A stretch of DNA of 64,000 nt from Alnus glutinosa (Eukaryota > Streptophyta > Magnoliopsida > Fagales > Betulaceae), in assembly GCF_958979055.1 (NCBI RefSeq), contig NC_084888.1, positions 6,619,501-6,683,500 on the forward strand, given 5' to 3'. Every line of letters begins with the position of its first letter. The stretch's first letter is position 1. The translations under genes and the position numbers were made by a program. Below, one piece after another: positions 12,311-22,805 of this stretch. Under the pieces are notes generated by a model. It was given only the letters and a program-made list of their open reading frames with translations. It was not told where the DNA came from and did no database searches.

Positions 12311-13821
12311 ATGCGAAAACCAAACATTTTTATGAAGTTAGGCGCGTGGAGAGGGGCTCGAAAGCCATTCTTTATATTGGTTGTCTTTGCCATTCTCATC
12401 TCTGTTGCCACCTTATCCAAATTCTACTCCCTCAGATCACTTTTTCTGGCTGATACCTTCTGCCACCACGTAAACCATGTGAGCAGCCAAACTGGAAGTA
12501 CTGGAAGCGAAGTTAGGATTACCATCCAGACAGTTGTTCAGAAAATCCAACAGGAAATGAGTACGATGAGAGATATGCGGACTGAATCATCCTCTTCGGC
12601 ATCTCGATCTGTTGAGATACAGTGCTTTTCTTGCTGATATCTTGGGGCTCATTGAGCCATTCAGTGAAGAAGCTCATCAGCAGAACAGTGAAAACAGCAC
12701 TGTCCATCCTCTAGTAAAATGGAAGCGACAACCCAATGAAGCTGCTGATTTTTTCTTCGTTGAAGAGATTCGTAAGTATGTCAAAATGAAACCCAACAGA
12801 TTAGGAAAACAGAACTTCATGGGAGCGAATGGAACTTTCACTAGCATTGGCCACGCTTGTTTTGACATGAAGAAAGAGATCGAAGAATACATGGATTATG
12901 ATGTTGGCGAAATCTGCAATGATGACTGGAAACTAGCTCAAAAGCTGATGGTTCATGGGTGCGATCCGTTACCAAGGAGGAGATGTTTCTCGAGAGCCCC
13001 GCAGCTATATTGCAAGCCATTTCCCATCAACGAGTCCATGTGGAAACTCCCTGACAGCAGAAATGTCCGATGGAGTCAATATCGATGCAAGAACTTCACT
13101 TGCCTGGCAAGAAATTCCTCTGGCAAGGGATTCTTCAAATGTACAGATTGCTTCGACCTTTCTTCCCACGAAGTGCCCAGATGGATTCAACAAGTAAACT
13201 TGCAGCCAAATTCGAATCTGACTGCAGATTTCCTTATACCTGAAGTGCTTGGTATTATTAAAGTTAAATCATCGTTTATTCTAAAATCTTAAGTTGATAG
13301 AAAGTGATAAATTTAATTATTGAATTTATATTTTAACAGGTATTAAGCCCGGAGAGATCAGAATCGGATTGGATTTCAGTGTTGGAACGGGGACTTTTGC
13401 AGCGAGGATGAGGGAGTTCAATGTCACAATAGTCTCAGCAAGTATCAATCTAGGGGCACCCTTCAATGAAATGATAGCTCTTCGAGGACTTATCCCTCTG
13501 TACTTGACAATAAATCAGCGGCTCCCATTCTTCGATAATACTCTGGACATGATTCACAGCACAAGATTTCTGGATGGCTGGATTGATTTTGTGCTCCTGG
13601 ACTTCATATTGTATGATTGGGATAGAGTTCTAAGACCAGGGGGTTTGCTGTGGATTGACAGCTTTTTCTGCTTGAAAGAGGATCTGGATGATTATCTAAA
13701 AGCCTTCAGGATGTTAAGGTATAAAAAGCATAAATGGGTTGTGGTTCCAAAGCTGGATAAAGATGATAGAGAGGTGTTCTTTTCAGCTGTACTAGAGAAG
13801 CCGCCTAGACCTTTCAGATAA
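12311..13821 (+). CDS. Membrane-anchored SAM methyltransferase-like gene (At1g29790 type), one frame break
   Basis: The gene has two exons, 12311-13251 and 13340-13821, with an 88-bp GT-AG intron; the join restores Gly in EVLG|IKPGEIRIGLDFS. The N-terminus MRKPNIFMK is followed by a single hydrophobic anchor (FFILVVFAILISVATL), suggesting a type II Golgi or ER membrane protein. The C-terminal half carries a SAM-binding motif, GLDFSVGTGTFAARM, and the motif VLRPGGLLWIDSFFC, as in plant putative methyltransferases like At1g29790. The substrate is unknown. The frame from 12311 runs to a stop near 12637, whereas the conserved RYSAFLADILGLIEPF is in the +1 frame from about 12600. Total exon length is one base over a multiple of three, so one base is gained or two lost near 12570-12616. 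It could be a recent pseudogene or an assembly error. The GTG-initiated extension upstream of 12311 is not needed. Confidence 0.8.
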
Positions 13822-14253
13822 GCACATAAATGGAGTGGCATCCTGTGTTGAGGATGATAATTTTACATCTTTTGATTTATATCTCACAGCCATAATATTG
13901 TTGATACTTCAATATTTGATATATGGCAGCAAGCATATCTGGCTTGTTGTGTCTCCTTGATATTGTTGATTCCACAATATCAAGGAGACAAGCCAACTTG
14001 ACCTCTGCAATCTTTCAACTTGATATTGTTGAATCAGATCTATTGTCAAATAATACCAAGTGTATTGCAAAATAATACTAGCAACTAGGTCTTCCCTCCT
14101 TTCTTCTCTCTAAAGGTGGTTGTCAGTGAGACAAGCCAAAATTCTCTCACAAATGAAACTAGGGTTTTGTGTATTTTGCAGAGGAGAGGACCTAACCTAT
14201 ATTTAAAAAAATCATATAGAGCCGCCTACCCATCACGGACTTCTTAATTCTAA
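13822..14253. other. 3' flank of the methyltransferase gene
   Basis: No gene is seen. A short motif, tgatattgttgattc, recurs several times at about 13900-14045 in both orientations (ttgatattgttg and caatatcaaggaga), giving a small local hairpin-forming repeat. Confidence 0.5.
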
Positions 14254-14670
14254 GAGCATTTCCAACATCAATATGTAAAATATTTAGTGAAAAAGTTGAA
14301 TTTTCTATTTTAGTTACTGTTTTTTTTTTATATATACTTTCAAACAGATTTTCTATTTGTTTTAAAAAATTATCTCTCTTTTTTTATTGGAAACGAAGCC
14401 TCTCCATTTCATTTAAAATGCAGAGGAACCGGTTAGCTATAAAATAAGGGGTAAAATTGTCATTTCATTCTTTTGGTAAATTTGGCCTCTTGTTTAATAA
14501 CTAAACATTAAATGGAGAGGATCCTATTCCTTTATCTAGTGTGCTACATTGAATGTAGCACTTTATGCATTTTACCTCGTCTCTAGTTACTTTACTGGAG
14601 GAGAAAAAATGGTAATATTAGCTATATTTAACTAATATGAAAGTTTTACTTATTCTGCTGGAGATGTTCT
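14254..14670. mobile_element. Harbinger-like MITE with TAA target duplication
   Basis: The ends are inverted: GAGCATTTCCAACA on the left, and the right end reads GAACATCTCCAGCAG on the complementary strand. TAA flanks both sides (14251-14253 and 14671-14673). The 3-bp T(A/T)A duplication and the CATCTCCAGCAG ends match the PIF/Harbinger class, the same ends as the two LDH-carrying elements in this window. It has no coding capacity. A smaller inverted segment (ctctccatttcatttaaa with aatggagaggatcc) lies inside it at about 14400-14530. Confidence 0.7.
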
Positions 14671-14673
14671 AAT

Positions 14674-15410
14674 AGGGTTTCATGCATACATATTGTTTAT
14701 TACATCCAATTCCTACACAACTAAAAGTGTATAAGCCCAATAACTCAACGATCACTCAACATATTTGGGCCTAACAATCTAGGTTGTATTTAACCCATTT
14801 TAGAAAATTAAAACCACAATCAATGGAAGCCCAATAAAGAAAATATTCTAACACAAGCATCCAATAGATAATAAATTTTTTTTTTTTTTTTTTGTTAAAA
14901 TTTGAGGATATATTAATAAAATCAAAAGTTAATTAGTGTCACTAGCTAGAACCAAACATAGACAGAAGCGTGGGGAAAGAGAAACAAAAATTGTGCTAAA
15001 GTTTTATATAATGATGGATGATAGTAAACATGTACAAGTGAGAAACTGGCATGGGCAGCTGTTGGTGGAGTTCTTGCTCCTCCTGCGAAGACCACGGATC
15101 CGAAAACACTGAGTCATATCCAATAATCTCAGATGAGATGGATTCCAAGTTGCAACCCGTTTCTTAGACCCCAAAAATCAGCGATATTGTCGCTTCTGAT
15201 ACCAAGATGGAGAGCCAAAACCAAAACCACCAATTGAACATTCTTAATTTGCTTTCCCTAATCATACTTCCAACTCATCAAAATACTATTTCCTTCACGC
15301 TTTAGCACCACCATCATTTTTAAGCTTCAAATCAAGAGGAATGAGAGCAGACATTTTGAACCAGAGTTTGTTCAAGTCTTGCCCGATGTCATCTAAAAGT
15401 TTGGATTTAT
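14674..15410. other. Intergenic DNA, nothing recognised
   Basis: A run of T (about 14878-14893) and AT-rich unique-looking sequence. I see no coding frame or RNA gene. Confidence 0.4.
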
Positions 15411-15650
15411 AGTGCGTTTTGCATTGTGATTTCGTAGACAAAGAGTATAATTTTAAACCAAATCACAAAAATTGTGATTTGAAAACGTTTTTCTATTTTT
15501 TAAACCACATGTATGAATGTATTTTTTTTTTTTAAAAAAAAAAAATACAATTTTAAAGAATAAATTGCAATTTAAAAGACTAAATTGTAATTTTGTTAAA
15601 CACTGAAGTTTTAAAAATCACATTTTCAAATCATAAACCAAACTAACCCT
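15411..15650. mobile_element. Tourist-like MITE
   Basis: The arms are imperfectly complementary: tagtgcgttttgcattgtga on the left, and the right end reads gggttagtttggtttatga on the opposite strand. TTA lies outside each end. The GTTTGG-type ends and TTA duplication suggest a Tourist/Harbinger MITE. It has no coding capacity. Confidence 0.5.
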
Positions 15651-15952
15651 TACAAACATAAAAATAATAAAAATAATAATAATAATAAATAAAACAAAAA
15701 AACAAAACAAAATTTCAAGGACAATTTCTGAATTATCAACCAAAGTAAAAGGGGAAAAGAAGAAGAAGAAGAAGTTAGAAGACAGATTAGGCTGATCAAA
15801 CAATTTATTTTTATGATATTAATTAAACTAGTCGGCTATTTTTGAATGGACTCTATTTCCAATTTTTTTTAAGCGTACGATTTTCAGAAACCTTATACTA
15901 AAGAAATCTCTAATCTTCAAATTCATCAAAAAGTTGTTGTGTAGCAGATTTA

Positions 15953-16719
15953 GGCCATCTCCAGCAGTTAGAGTTAAAATAGCTATTTAAAAAGTACAAA
16001 TTTCTACTTTAACCACTGACTATCTTAAAAACACTTCATTTTCTTAAAATATTGTTTTTTAATCTTTTTCTTTATTATTATTATTTTTTTTCACTTCTTC
16101 CTCTCACTCTCCGATCTCCCCCAACCCCAACCCGTCTCATTTCTTGAGCTGATGAGGATCGGCGAGCGTCGAGATGATCGGCGACGAGGAACCAAAACCT
16201 GGACGAGTCGAGGATCTGGCTGGCTCCGACAATGACGATGCAGAGATCAGATCCGACGGTGACGGCGTAGTCGACGGAGACGTGGATTTTGGTGTGGGGG
16301 AGGAAGGCAACAGCGTGCTAAAGGTCGAGCATCTTCCCCCGAAGCTTGTTGGGCTTAGTGTCGACGAGGACGAGCTCATCGGCGAGGTCTTGGGTAAGAA
16401 TGACGATGTTGCTGGGGACGGAGGAAAGAAGGGCAGCGGCAGTGAAGGAGAGGGAAGGGGTTGGTGGTGTTGACCGAGAGGGGCGAAGGGTTTTGTTGGG
16501 CATCAAGACTGGAAGGGACGAAGAGGGAGAGTGAGAGATTGAAAAAATATTAATAAAAAATACTTGTAGAGTTGAACAATGAATAGTTATCGTTGGCTAT
16601 TTACTGTTTATTAAGAAAAAATAGTTAACGTAGTTAATCTGTTGAAGAAGAAAAAAAGGCAAAAAAAAATAATTAAATTTAACTTTTTGACTAAAGTAAA
16701 GCAGACGCCGGAGATGGCC
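15953..16719. mobile_element. Pack-type Harbinger-like element carrying an LDH fragment (copy 1)
   Basis: The ends are GGCCATCTCCAGCAG and, on the other strand, GGCCATCTCCGGCG. Both are flanked by TTA (15950-15952 and 16720-16722), the typical Harbinger 3-bp duplication. The interior, read on the minus strand from about 16401 to 16213, matches plant L-lactate dehydrogenase (ILTQDLADELVLVDTKPNK, then the GSDLCIVTAGA region in a shifted frame). A second copy lies at 44606-45415. No transposase is present, so it must move in trans. The captured fragment is GC-rich compared with the AT-rich element ends. Confidence 0.8.
16213..16401 (-). pseudogene. Captured L-lactate dehydrogenase fragment (copy 1)
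   Basis: The minus strand encodes ILTQDLADELVLVDTKPNK, then LRGKMLDL and a frame break before the rest of the NAD-binding segment. In plant LDH this region follows the GxGxxG of the Rossmann fold, which is not carried here. It cannot make an enzyme. Confidence 0.75.
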
Positions 16720-17154
16720 TTAGAATCTGCTTTTGAATATTTCAAAAGTTCGAGAATCCGATTTTGAGTATTTCTATCTGCTTAGCGCCAATTAGCCCCT
16801 AACGTGGAACCCACTCAGATGTAACCCCACCCCACCACCCAAAAAGTACCAGCCGTCCATGCCACCATCTCTCCACTTGTTCTCAGCCACGTGTCCCCCA
16901 ACCGGTCACTGGGCCTGTGACTTTCTGTAACACCCACCGTCCACCGCAGCCCCCAGGACCCCCCCCCCACCCCCCGCGCGTACACGTACAAAAATACGCC
17001 GTCAAATCTAACGTCGTTGATCCTCGGACTTATCAAACCCAACGCCGTCAATTTGGCTCTCAAATTCCCCGAAGCACTAGCTAGGCTTGGAGCACAAAGC
17101 TCAGGCAGGGACACATCACCATCTAACGGTCACGATCTCACCTCGCGCTCGCTC

Positions 17155-17162
17155 TATATAAA
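17155..17162 (+). promoter_or_regulatory. TATA box of the reticulon-like gene
   Basis: TATATAAA lies 130 bases before the RTNLB start codon, after a GC-richer promoter stretch. The spacing would place transcription start near 17190 and give a leader of about 100 bases. Confidence 0.6.
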
Positions 17163-17291
17163 TCCCACTCAGATTTGCTCTGCTGCAGCCCTATTGCTCA
17201 CTCGCATAATAATAATTTCAGCATCAAAAATTTCAAATTCTTTTATTTATTTTTTTCGGGTGGCGGATCGGAACTTTGGTGTCCGAAAAGA

Positions 17292-17502
17292 ATGGCGGAG
17301 CATTCCGAGAGTGCGGGTTCGGCAGCGGAGTCGATGATGGAGAAGATAAGCGAGAAGATCCACGCGCACGATTCGTCGTCGTCTTCGGATTCGGATAACG
17401 AGAAACCAGTCTCTCCGTCGTCGGTGAAAGCCAAGATTTTCCGGCTTTTCGGCAGGGAGAAACCGGTTTACAAGGTTTTCGGTGGAGGAAAACGTACGAT
17501 CA

Positions 17503-17546
<44 letters not shown>

Positions 17547-19287
17547 GGATTACATTTTTTATCTGAGATCTGTTATCGGATCGGATAGGCGTTGTTCAGC
17601 AGTGTTTGATATTACATTTTTTCTTGAAATGTGCGTGTTTGTTTTGAAAACATTGGTTGATGCGATTTCTGCTTTTCTTTTGAAAGCAATGTAAGTTCTT
17701 TGGAAATGGAGGAAAACAACGCGTTTCGATTTGTAGGAGTACAAGTTGCGTTTAGGTTTTTGTCAGATTATTGTTTTAGTGATCTGTATGGGTATTTAGG
17801 TTAATTGGGGTATTTTGTTTTTTAATTTCTATTTGAAGCTTATAGACTCTGTTTAGTTGCTGGTAAAATGTGGAAAGTGTTATGCAAAATTTGAGTTTTG
17901 AAGTATGGTTGCTGAGAATCCAGGGGAGCGTAAATTGAAAGTTCATGCAGTGAGAGGGTTAGACCGTTAGAGAATGATACCTTTCAAATTGGGTCATTTC
18001 CAATTATATGTTGTGACTTTTTTATTTTTCCCCTCAAGAGCGAAGTTGTAAATTTTTTTTTTCCCCAAGTTAATGCGAAGCAATGCTAAGTGTTGATCTA
18101 TGTTTTTAGATTGTGTTCTTTCTCAACTTCTGTGATGATTTGGTGCAGCTGCTGATGTGTTGTTATGGAGGAACAAGAAGATTTCAGCCAGTGTGCTCGG
18201 TGGAGCCACCGCAATCTGGGTTCTTTTTGAATTAATCGAATACCACCTACTTACTCTTGCATGTCACGTTCTGATACTCTCTCTTGCAGTCTTGTTCCTG
18301 TGGTCCAATGCTCATACGTTTATCAACAAGTAAGCTTTATGGGTTTTCACATTATCAGCCCTTAGTGTTAATCTGTATTAAATTCAGTTCTTAGGTAACT
18401 AGGCCATGTTTTCATCTATATATATATTTCATTAATTGCCTAAGATGATGTCTGTTTCTAGGACTCCACCCCGCATCCCAGAAGTTCATCTTCCTGAGGA
18501 GCCATTCTTGGAAGTTGCCGCTGCGCTGAGAATTGAAATCAACCATGGTTTTGCTATCTTGCGTGATATTGTAACTGGAAGAGATTTGAAAAAGTTTCTC
18601 ATTGTATGTGTTTTGTCTATGTTTCGTTGGTAGAATATTCACCGTTTAGTTTAAATAAGCATATGAAATTCTTTATTGGTTTAGGCTGGTCTAACCTCTT
18701 AATTCAGTGCTCACGCTGGTTTAACAAGTTAATATTTCTATTGTTTCATGAAGGTAGCTGATTTGCTAGATTTGAGACTCTGATCTATACTACTAAAATC
18801 TAGAGTGTATTATAATACATGTCCTGTAATTGCTAGTCTTCAAAAATGGGATATTCTGCTAAACAGTATATCTTTAACATGATTTTGACTGGCAATTCAG
18901 TATGGAAGTTTATTTTGTTATCTGATTTTTCTGATAAGGTTATGTTTTCGATGTCAGGTTATTGCTGGCTTGTGGGTTCTTTCAATTGTGGGGAGTTGGT
19001 GCAATTTCTTGACCTTGTTCTACATATGTAATAACCACAAAACTTTTGTTTATGCATATTCTATTTATAATCAACTTAACATTGTGTACTGAACTTTGTT
19101 AATATCGATTTGGAGAACAGCTTTCGTTTTGCTGCACACTGTGCCCGTTCTGTACGAAAAGTATGAGGACAAGGTTGATCCATTTGCAGAGAAGGCGATG
19201 TTCGAGCTTAAAAAGCAGTATGTAGTGTTTGATGCGAAGGTTTTGAGCAAGATTCCAAGAGGTCCATTGAAAGGGAAGTTGGCTTAA
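17292..19287 (+). CDS. RTNLB: Reticulon-like protein B (RTNLB/BTI group)
   Basis: The five exons are 17292-17493, 18149-18329, 18462-18603, 18958-19027 and 19121-19287, all bounded by GT-AG. Together they give 762 bases, a 253-aa protein with a closed frame. The N-terminus is acidic and Ser-rich ([14 protein letters not shown]). The reticulon homology domain begins at [15 protein letters not shown] and has two long hydrophobic hairpins, the first covering [17 protein letters not shown] and LSLAVLFLW, the second [20 protein letters not shown] and following. It ends with [20 protein letters not shown] and [10 protein letters not shown]. Reticulons insert as wedges into tubular ER membrane and bend it; plant members also affect receptor trafficking and Agrobacterium VirB2 binding. 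Length and motifs fit RTNLB1-5; the exact paralogue is not assigned. Intron 1 holds a (CT)n repeat at about 17507-17543. Confidence 0.95.
17507..17543. repeat. (CT)n microsatellite in RTNLB intron 1
   Basis: An uninterrupted CT run just inside the first intron, about 14 bases after the donor site. Such runs near plant 5' regions are common and length-variable. Confidence 0.85.
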
Positions 19288-19925
19288 AGGAGGTAAGGTG
19301 TTCTTCTGTTAGTGGTGGACAACCAGCTAGCAATGGGTTTTGTAGTTTTTGTCTGTGGGTGCGCTCGCACTTTTTATATTTGCTGGAGCCTTTGCCTTGC
19401 TTCTCTCCATGCAGTTGTCATTGTTTTGGTTTGCAATGCTGTAGGTGTGATTTTTGCTTTGTACTGTTTCCGTAACTTTGAAATGGCACCTTAACTATAG
19501 GTGATTTTGTGAGCAACTTTATTAGTCGATTGGATATCACATTGTGCCTTGTTAATTCATGCTTTTATTGGGTTTCTATAGCGAGAATGATCTCCTTGAC
19601 GCAACATGTATGGGCAAAGGATGAAAAATATAGCGGTCTCTGCATTGAGAAGCATGAAACTTCTGAAGTTAATGAGGAAGTGTTATGTGGAGAGCTTCCT
19701 TTTGAAGCATGCTACTAATAACGGTAAATTGGTAATGATAACAAACGAAAATATGTAGGTTCTACAAATTTAATGGTTGATTAAAAAGAGATATATCGGA
19801 AAGATATATAATATGTAAAAAGATCATTTTTCTTTGACAAAAATATGTATTGGAAGTGTTAAATGCATAATTGGTAATTGTGGGTTATCTATTATTAAAA
19901 AGATACTTGAATTTTTTATTTTTTT
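19288..19925. other. RTNLB 3' UTR and flank
   Basis: The first 200-400 bases after the stop codon are probably 3' UTR. The remainder is AT-rich and ends at a T-rich run near 19915-19927. No further gene is seen. Confidence 0.45.
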
Positions 19926-20880
19926 TTGGTAAGATACATGAAAAACAAAATTACAACAGTAATGGAAAAGAACAAAAACAAGGGTTGGGCAACTCAAAAT
20001 TTAAACTATGAACGAAAGTACGTGGAGACAATGTTTTTGAAGATGCGAGCCATGTGATTCGTGACACGGATGCTAAAAATCGAGGCCACCAGTTAAGGTG
20101 GTAAAAGATGTATAAAGAGTTACAAGAACTCAAACACCGATACAGGAATAAACAGAGAGAGATTACAACAAAAAAGCCCAAAACAAAACATATCAACACA
20201 AACAAGAAAATAATTAACAACATAGGCCTGAATGAGGGTAGGGGAGTGGGAGCCACTTCTGGTGGCGCGTGAGAGCCATGCGCGGCTAGAGGAAGGCCTC
20301 TCGCCAGTAGGAGATGCTGGAGTTGATGAAGTACGCCGCAAGTCGTGGTGGGGAGAGGCGGTTGGATGAGATGTGGTCCACACAGGCCAAGAAGGTCCCT
20401 AGCGCGTGCAGTGGACACTTCGACAAGTGGGCAGTGGTGGGGAGCATGACGACTGTCGGTGGACTCGGATGACACCGACGAACCTACTGGTGAGGTGCGT
20501 GTGGTGCGAAAAAGGGCTGGAAAGTGTAGATTTAGATCCTAAGATTTTGACCCAAAAAACCATCCAAAAAACGATCAAAACACGGTGGAATGAGATGGGA
20601 TAAACTGATGAGCTAAGTATTGAGAGCAGAGCCAGAAGATAAAGAGCCAAAAAAAGATCCGGCATGATAGTAACCTCAAAAGAGTTTTGGGTTGGTTGGT
20701 ATGAGAGAAAACTCTCAAGGGTTTTGGGTGGTTGGTTGGTTGGGCGGATAAAGTAGAAGGAGAGAAAGATGGGGTTGCAAGGAAGGGGGAGAAGGTTACA
20801 GGAAAAGGGGGGGAAGCTTCCCTCCCATGTCGGCTTGCACAGGGAAGAATTCACAAATAGGAGAGAGAACGAAGCTTTTC
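19918..20880 (-). mobile_element. Possible retroposed sequence with A-rich tail (minus strand)
   Basis: On the minus strand the segment ends in ccaaaaaaaaataaaaaa after a transcript-like 3' end (catgtatcttac), which looks like a retroposed RNA. The GC content is higher than the surroundings. Frames of 174, 151 and 87 codons overlap without any recognisable domain. It could be a non-autonomous LINE derivative or a retrocopy of a host RNA. No convincing target duplication was found. Confidence 0.35.
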
Positions 20881-21716
20881 ACGGGGACATGCAAAGAGAT
20901 AGATTGTAAAATGAGCCATGGAAAATTGAAATCAAAAGATAATTTGGATTTTGAAAATGACAAAATCAGTATTTGTACTTTATTAATTTAATATTTTCTT
21001 TCATTTATCATTTAAAAAATCTATTGAAATTTTTTAAAGCGTATGAAAAGCCAAGTAAGAGGTAATCCAACCATCACTTGGAATGGAGTCCAACCATCCC
21101 TGAAAATGGTTTTAAGTGTAATTCGACCAGTCTTATCGAATAATCTTAAGAGGTGATCCAGTTAGGGGTGGCTCACAAGTTAAGGCGTGGTCTAGCAACC
21201 TTTCAAAGCCTCTTTCAATAGTTGTCAAACCACCACTCAAGCGAGATACAATGACTTGAGCCACTCAAAAAATTCTTTAAGCCCTCCTTTGTCCAAGCTA
21301 CCCGTTTTTCTTTTTCTTTTTTTTAAAAAATAAAAAATAAAATTGAGTTTTGTAACTTTTGTTATTTTTTTTAAAAAAAATTGTTTGTTACGTGTCAAGT
21401 TGATGTGATATTTTTGTACATGACAACATTTTCTGTCTTACATGGTTTTTTTCACACGTGACAAAAACCCTGTAAAATTTTTAGACGATAAATGAACAAA
21501 AGTATTACATTGTTAAAACTTATAAAAAGGTATCAATTAGGTCACTTTTTAAAATTTCAATACATTTTTTAATAAAGAGGTAAAACTATAGGAACCATTT
21601 ATGCATTTAATCCTTGTTGAAAAAGTGTTAGTAGAGCCCGCTCCATTATCTTTGCTCCTTAATGATTGTCCGCATGAGAATGCACCTAACAAAATTTGTT
21701 ATAATTTAGGGTTAAA

Positions 21717-21862
21717 TATCTAATTGCCCAAGTGGTTTACAAACTTTATTTTTTACCCATTGAATTTTCATTTTTATCATAAGAGGGTAGAATACCTAAT
21801 TGTCTCATGTGGTTTGCAAACTTTATTTTTTGCCCCCCCGAATTTTCATTTTTATCATAAGA
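21717..21862. repeat. Two tandem copies of a 75-bp unit
   Basis: The unit beginning ctaattg(c/t)c(c/t)cAagtgg and ending ttttatcataagag occurs twice in direct order. The copies differ at a few positions, so the duplication is fairly young. Confidence 0.7.
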
Positions 21863-22054
21863 GATACCTGTGCTATGGGAAAAGAAAGAAATGGTATCTC
21901 CATTAATTTTTCCATCCAAAACTAACGTCTTACCATGTCATCCTACACGTGCTGGCTTACATGTACGACACTTGTTCCTAGAGTTATGTCAGTGCTGACG
22001 TGGCTACTATATATATATATTTTATTTTATTTTAACGACTAACTAAAAAAAAAT

Positions 22055-22262
22055 CTAGGTGTGACTGGCCACCCACATTTTGGCCAAGGGAGCCACCCCC
22101 AAGGCTAGTTTTGGAGGTAGCCGAACCACCCCCATAACCCTTGGAGGTGGTTCGGCCACCCCAAGGGCTAAAATCTATTTTCTTTTTCTTTTCTTTTCTT
22201 TTTTTCACTTTTACCCCTAAGAGTGGCCGAACTATCCCCGTGGCCCTTCGAGGTAAATCCAA
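22055..22262. repeat. GC-rich imperfect-palindrome block (gggtggcc family)
   Basis: Repeated inverted motifs such as tggccaccc, ccgaaccaccccc and ggtggttcggccacccc sit in AT-rich DNA next to T-rich tracts. The same motif type occurs at 35.2-35.8, 36.85-36.98 and 45.57-45.63 kb, so this is a dispersed non-coding family in the window. Confidence 0.6.
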
Positions 22263-22805
22263 TGTTAAATTGGTGCACATGGTTCAAGGTTTTGATAAAT
22301 AATATAAATTTTTAACTGCTCCAACTCATTTTGTTATCCTTTGACAAATAGCTCCGCGTGATTAAAAAGTAACTAAACACTCATAAAAAAAATTTGACAT
22401 AATCTGTTAATATGCCACGTCAATACCAATTACATTGCGACAATAAAAAAAAAAAAATTAACTAACAATTTATATAATGATCTTACATTACTTAAATTTT
22501 TTAAATAATATAACAAGATGTCCATTGTTAAATGCAACAAAATAATATGCGGAGTATGAAATAGCTTCTTTCCATTTCAAGCAAAATGGAGATAATCCCT
22601 TTTCCCCCGTAGGGGTGGCTGGTTGGGTCATCTCCAGAGTTAAATACAAAAAATTGAATATTGGGATCTGAAAATCGCAAGTGCAAGCAGCCAAACCAAG
22701 AAACTCGTTTTATTTGAGTGTAAAAGAATTAATTGAAAAAGATTGCATACAACATCAAGAAATAGAAATCTATACCTTTGATTAATTACATAATCCAACA
22801 TATTT

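Larger units (their letters stand above)
20881..22805. other. Intergenic DNA with small repeats downstream of the golgin gene
   Basis: There are two tandem copies of a 75-bp unit at about 21717-21862, sharing caaactttattttt and gaattttcatttttatcat. A GC-rich block with inverted ggccaccccc / gggggtggcc motifs lies at about 22055-22260. AT-rich DNA fills the rest. The last 100-300 bases before 22806 should hold the golgin 3' UTR (minus strand). No other gene is seen. Confidence 0.5.
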
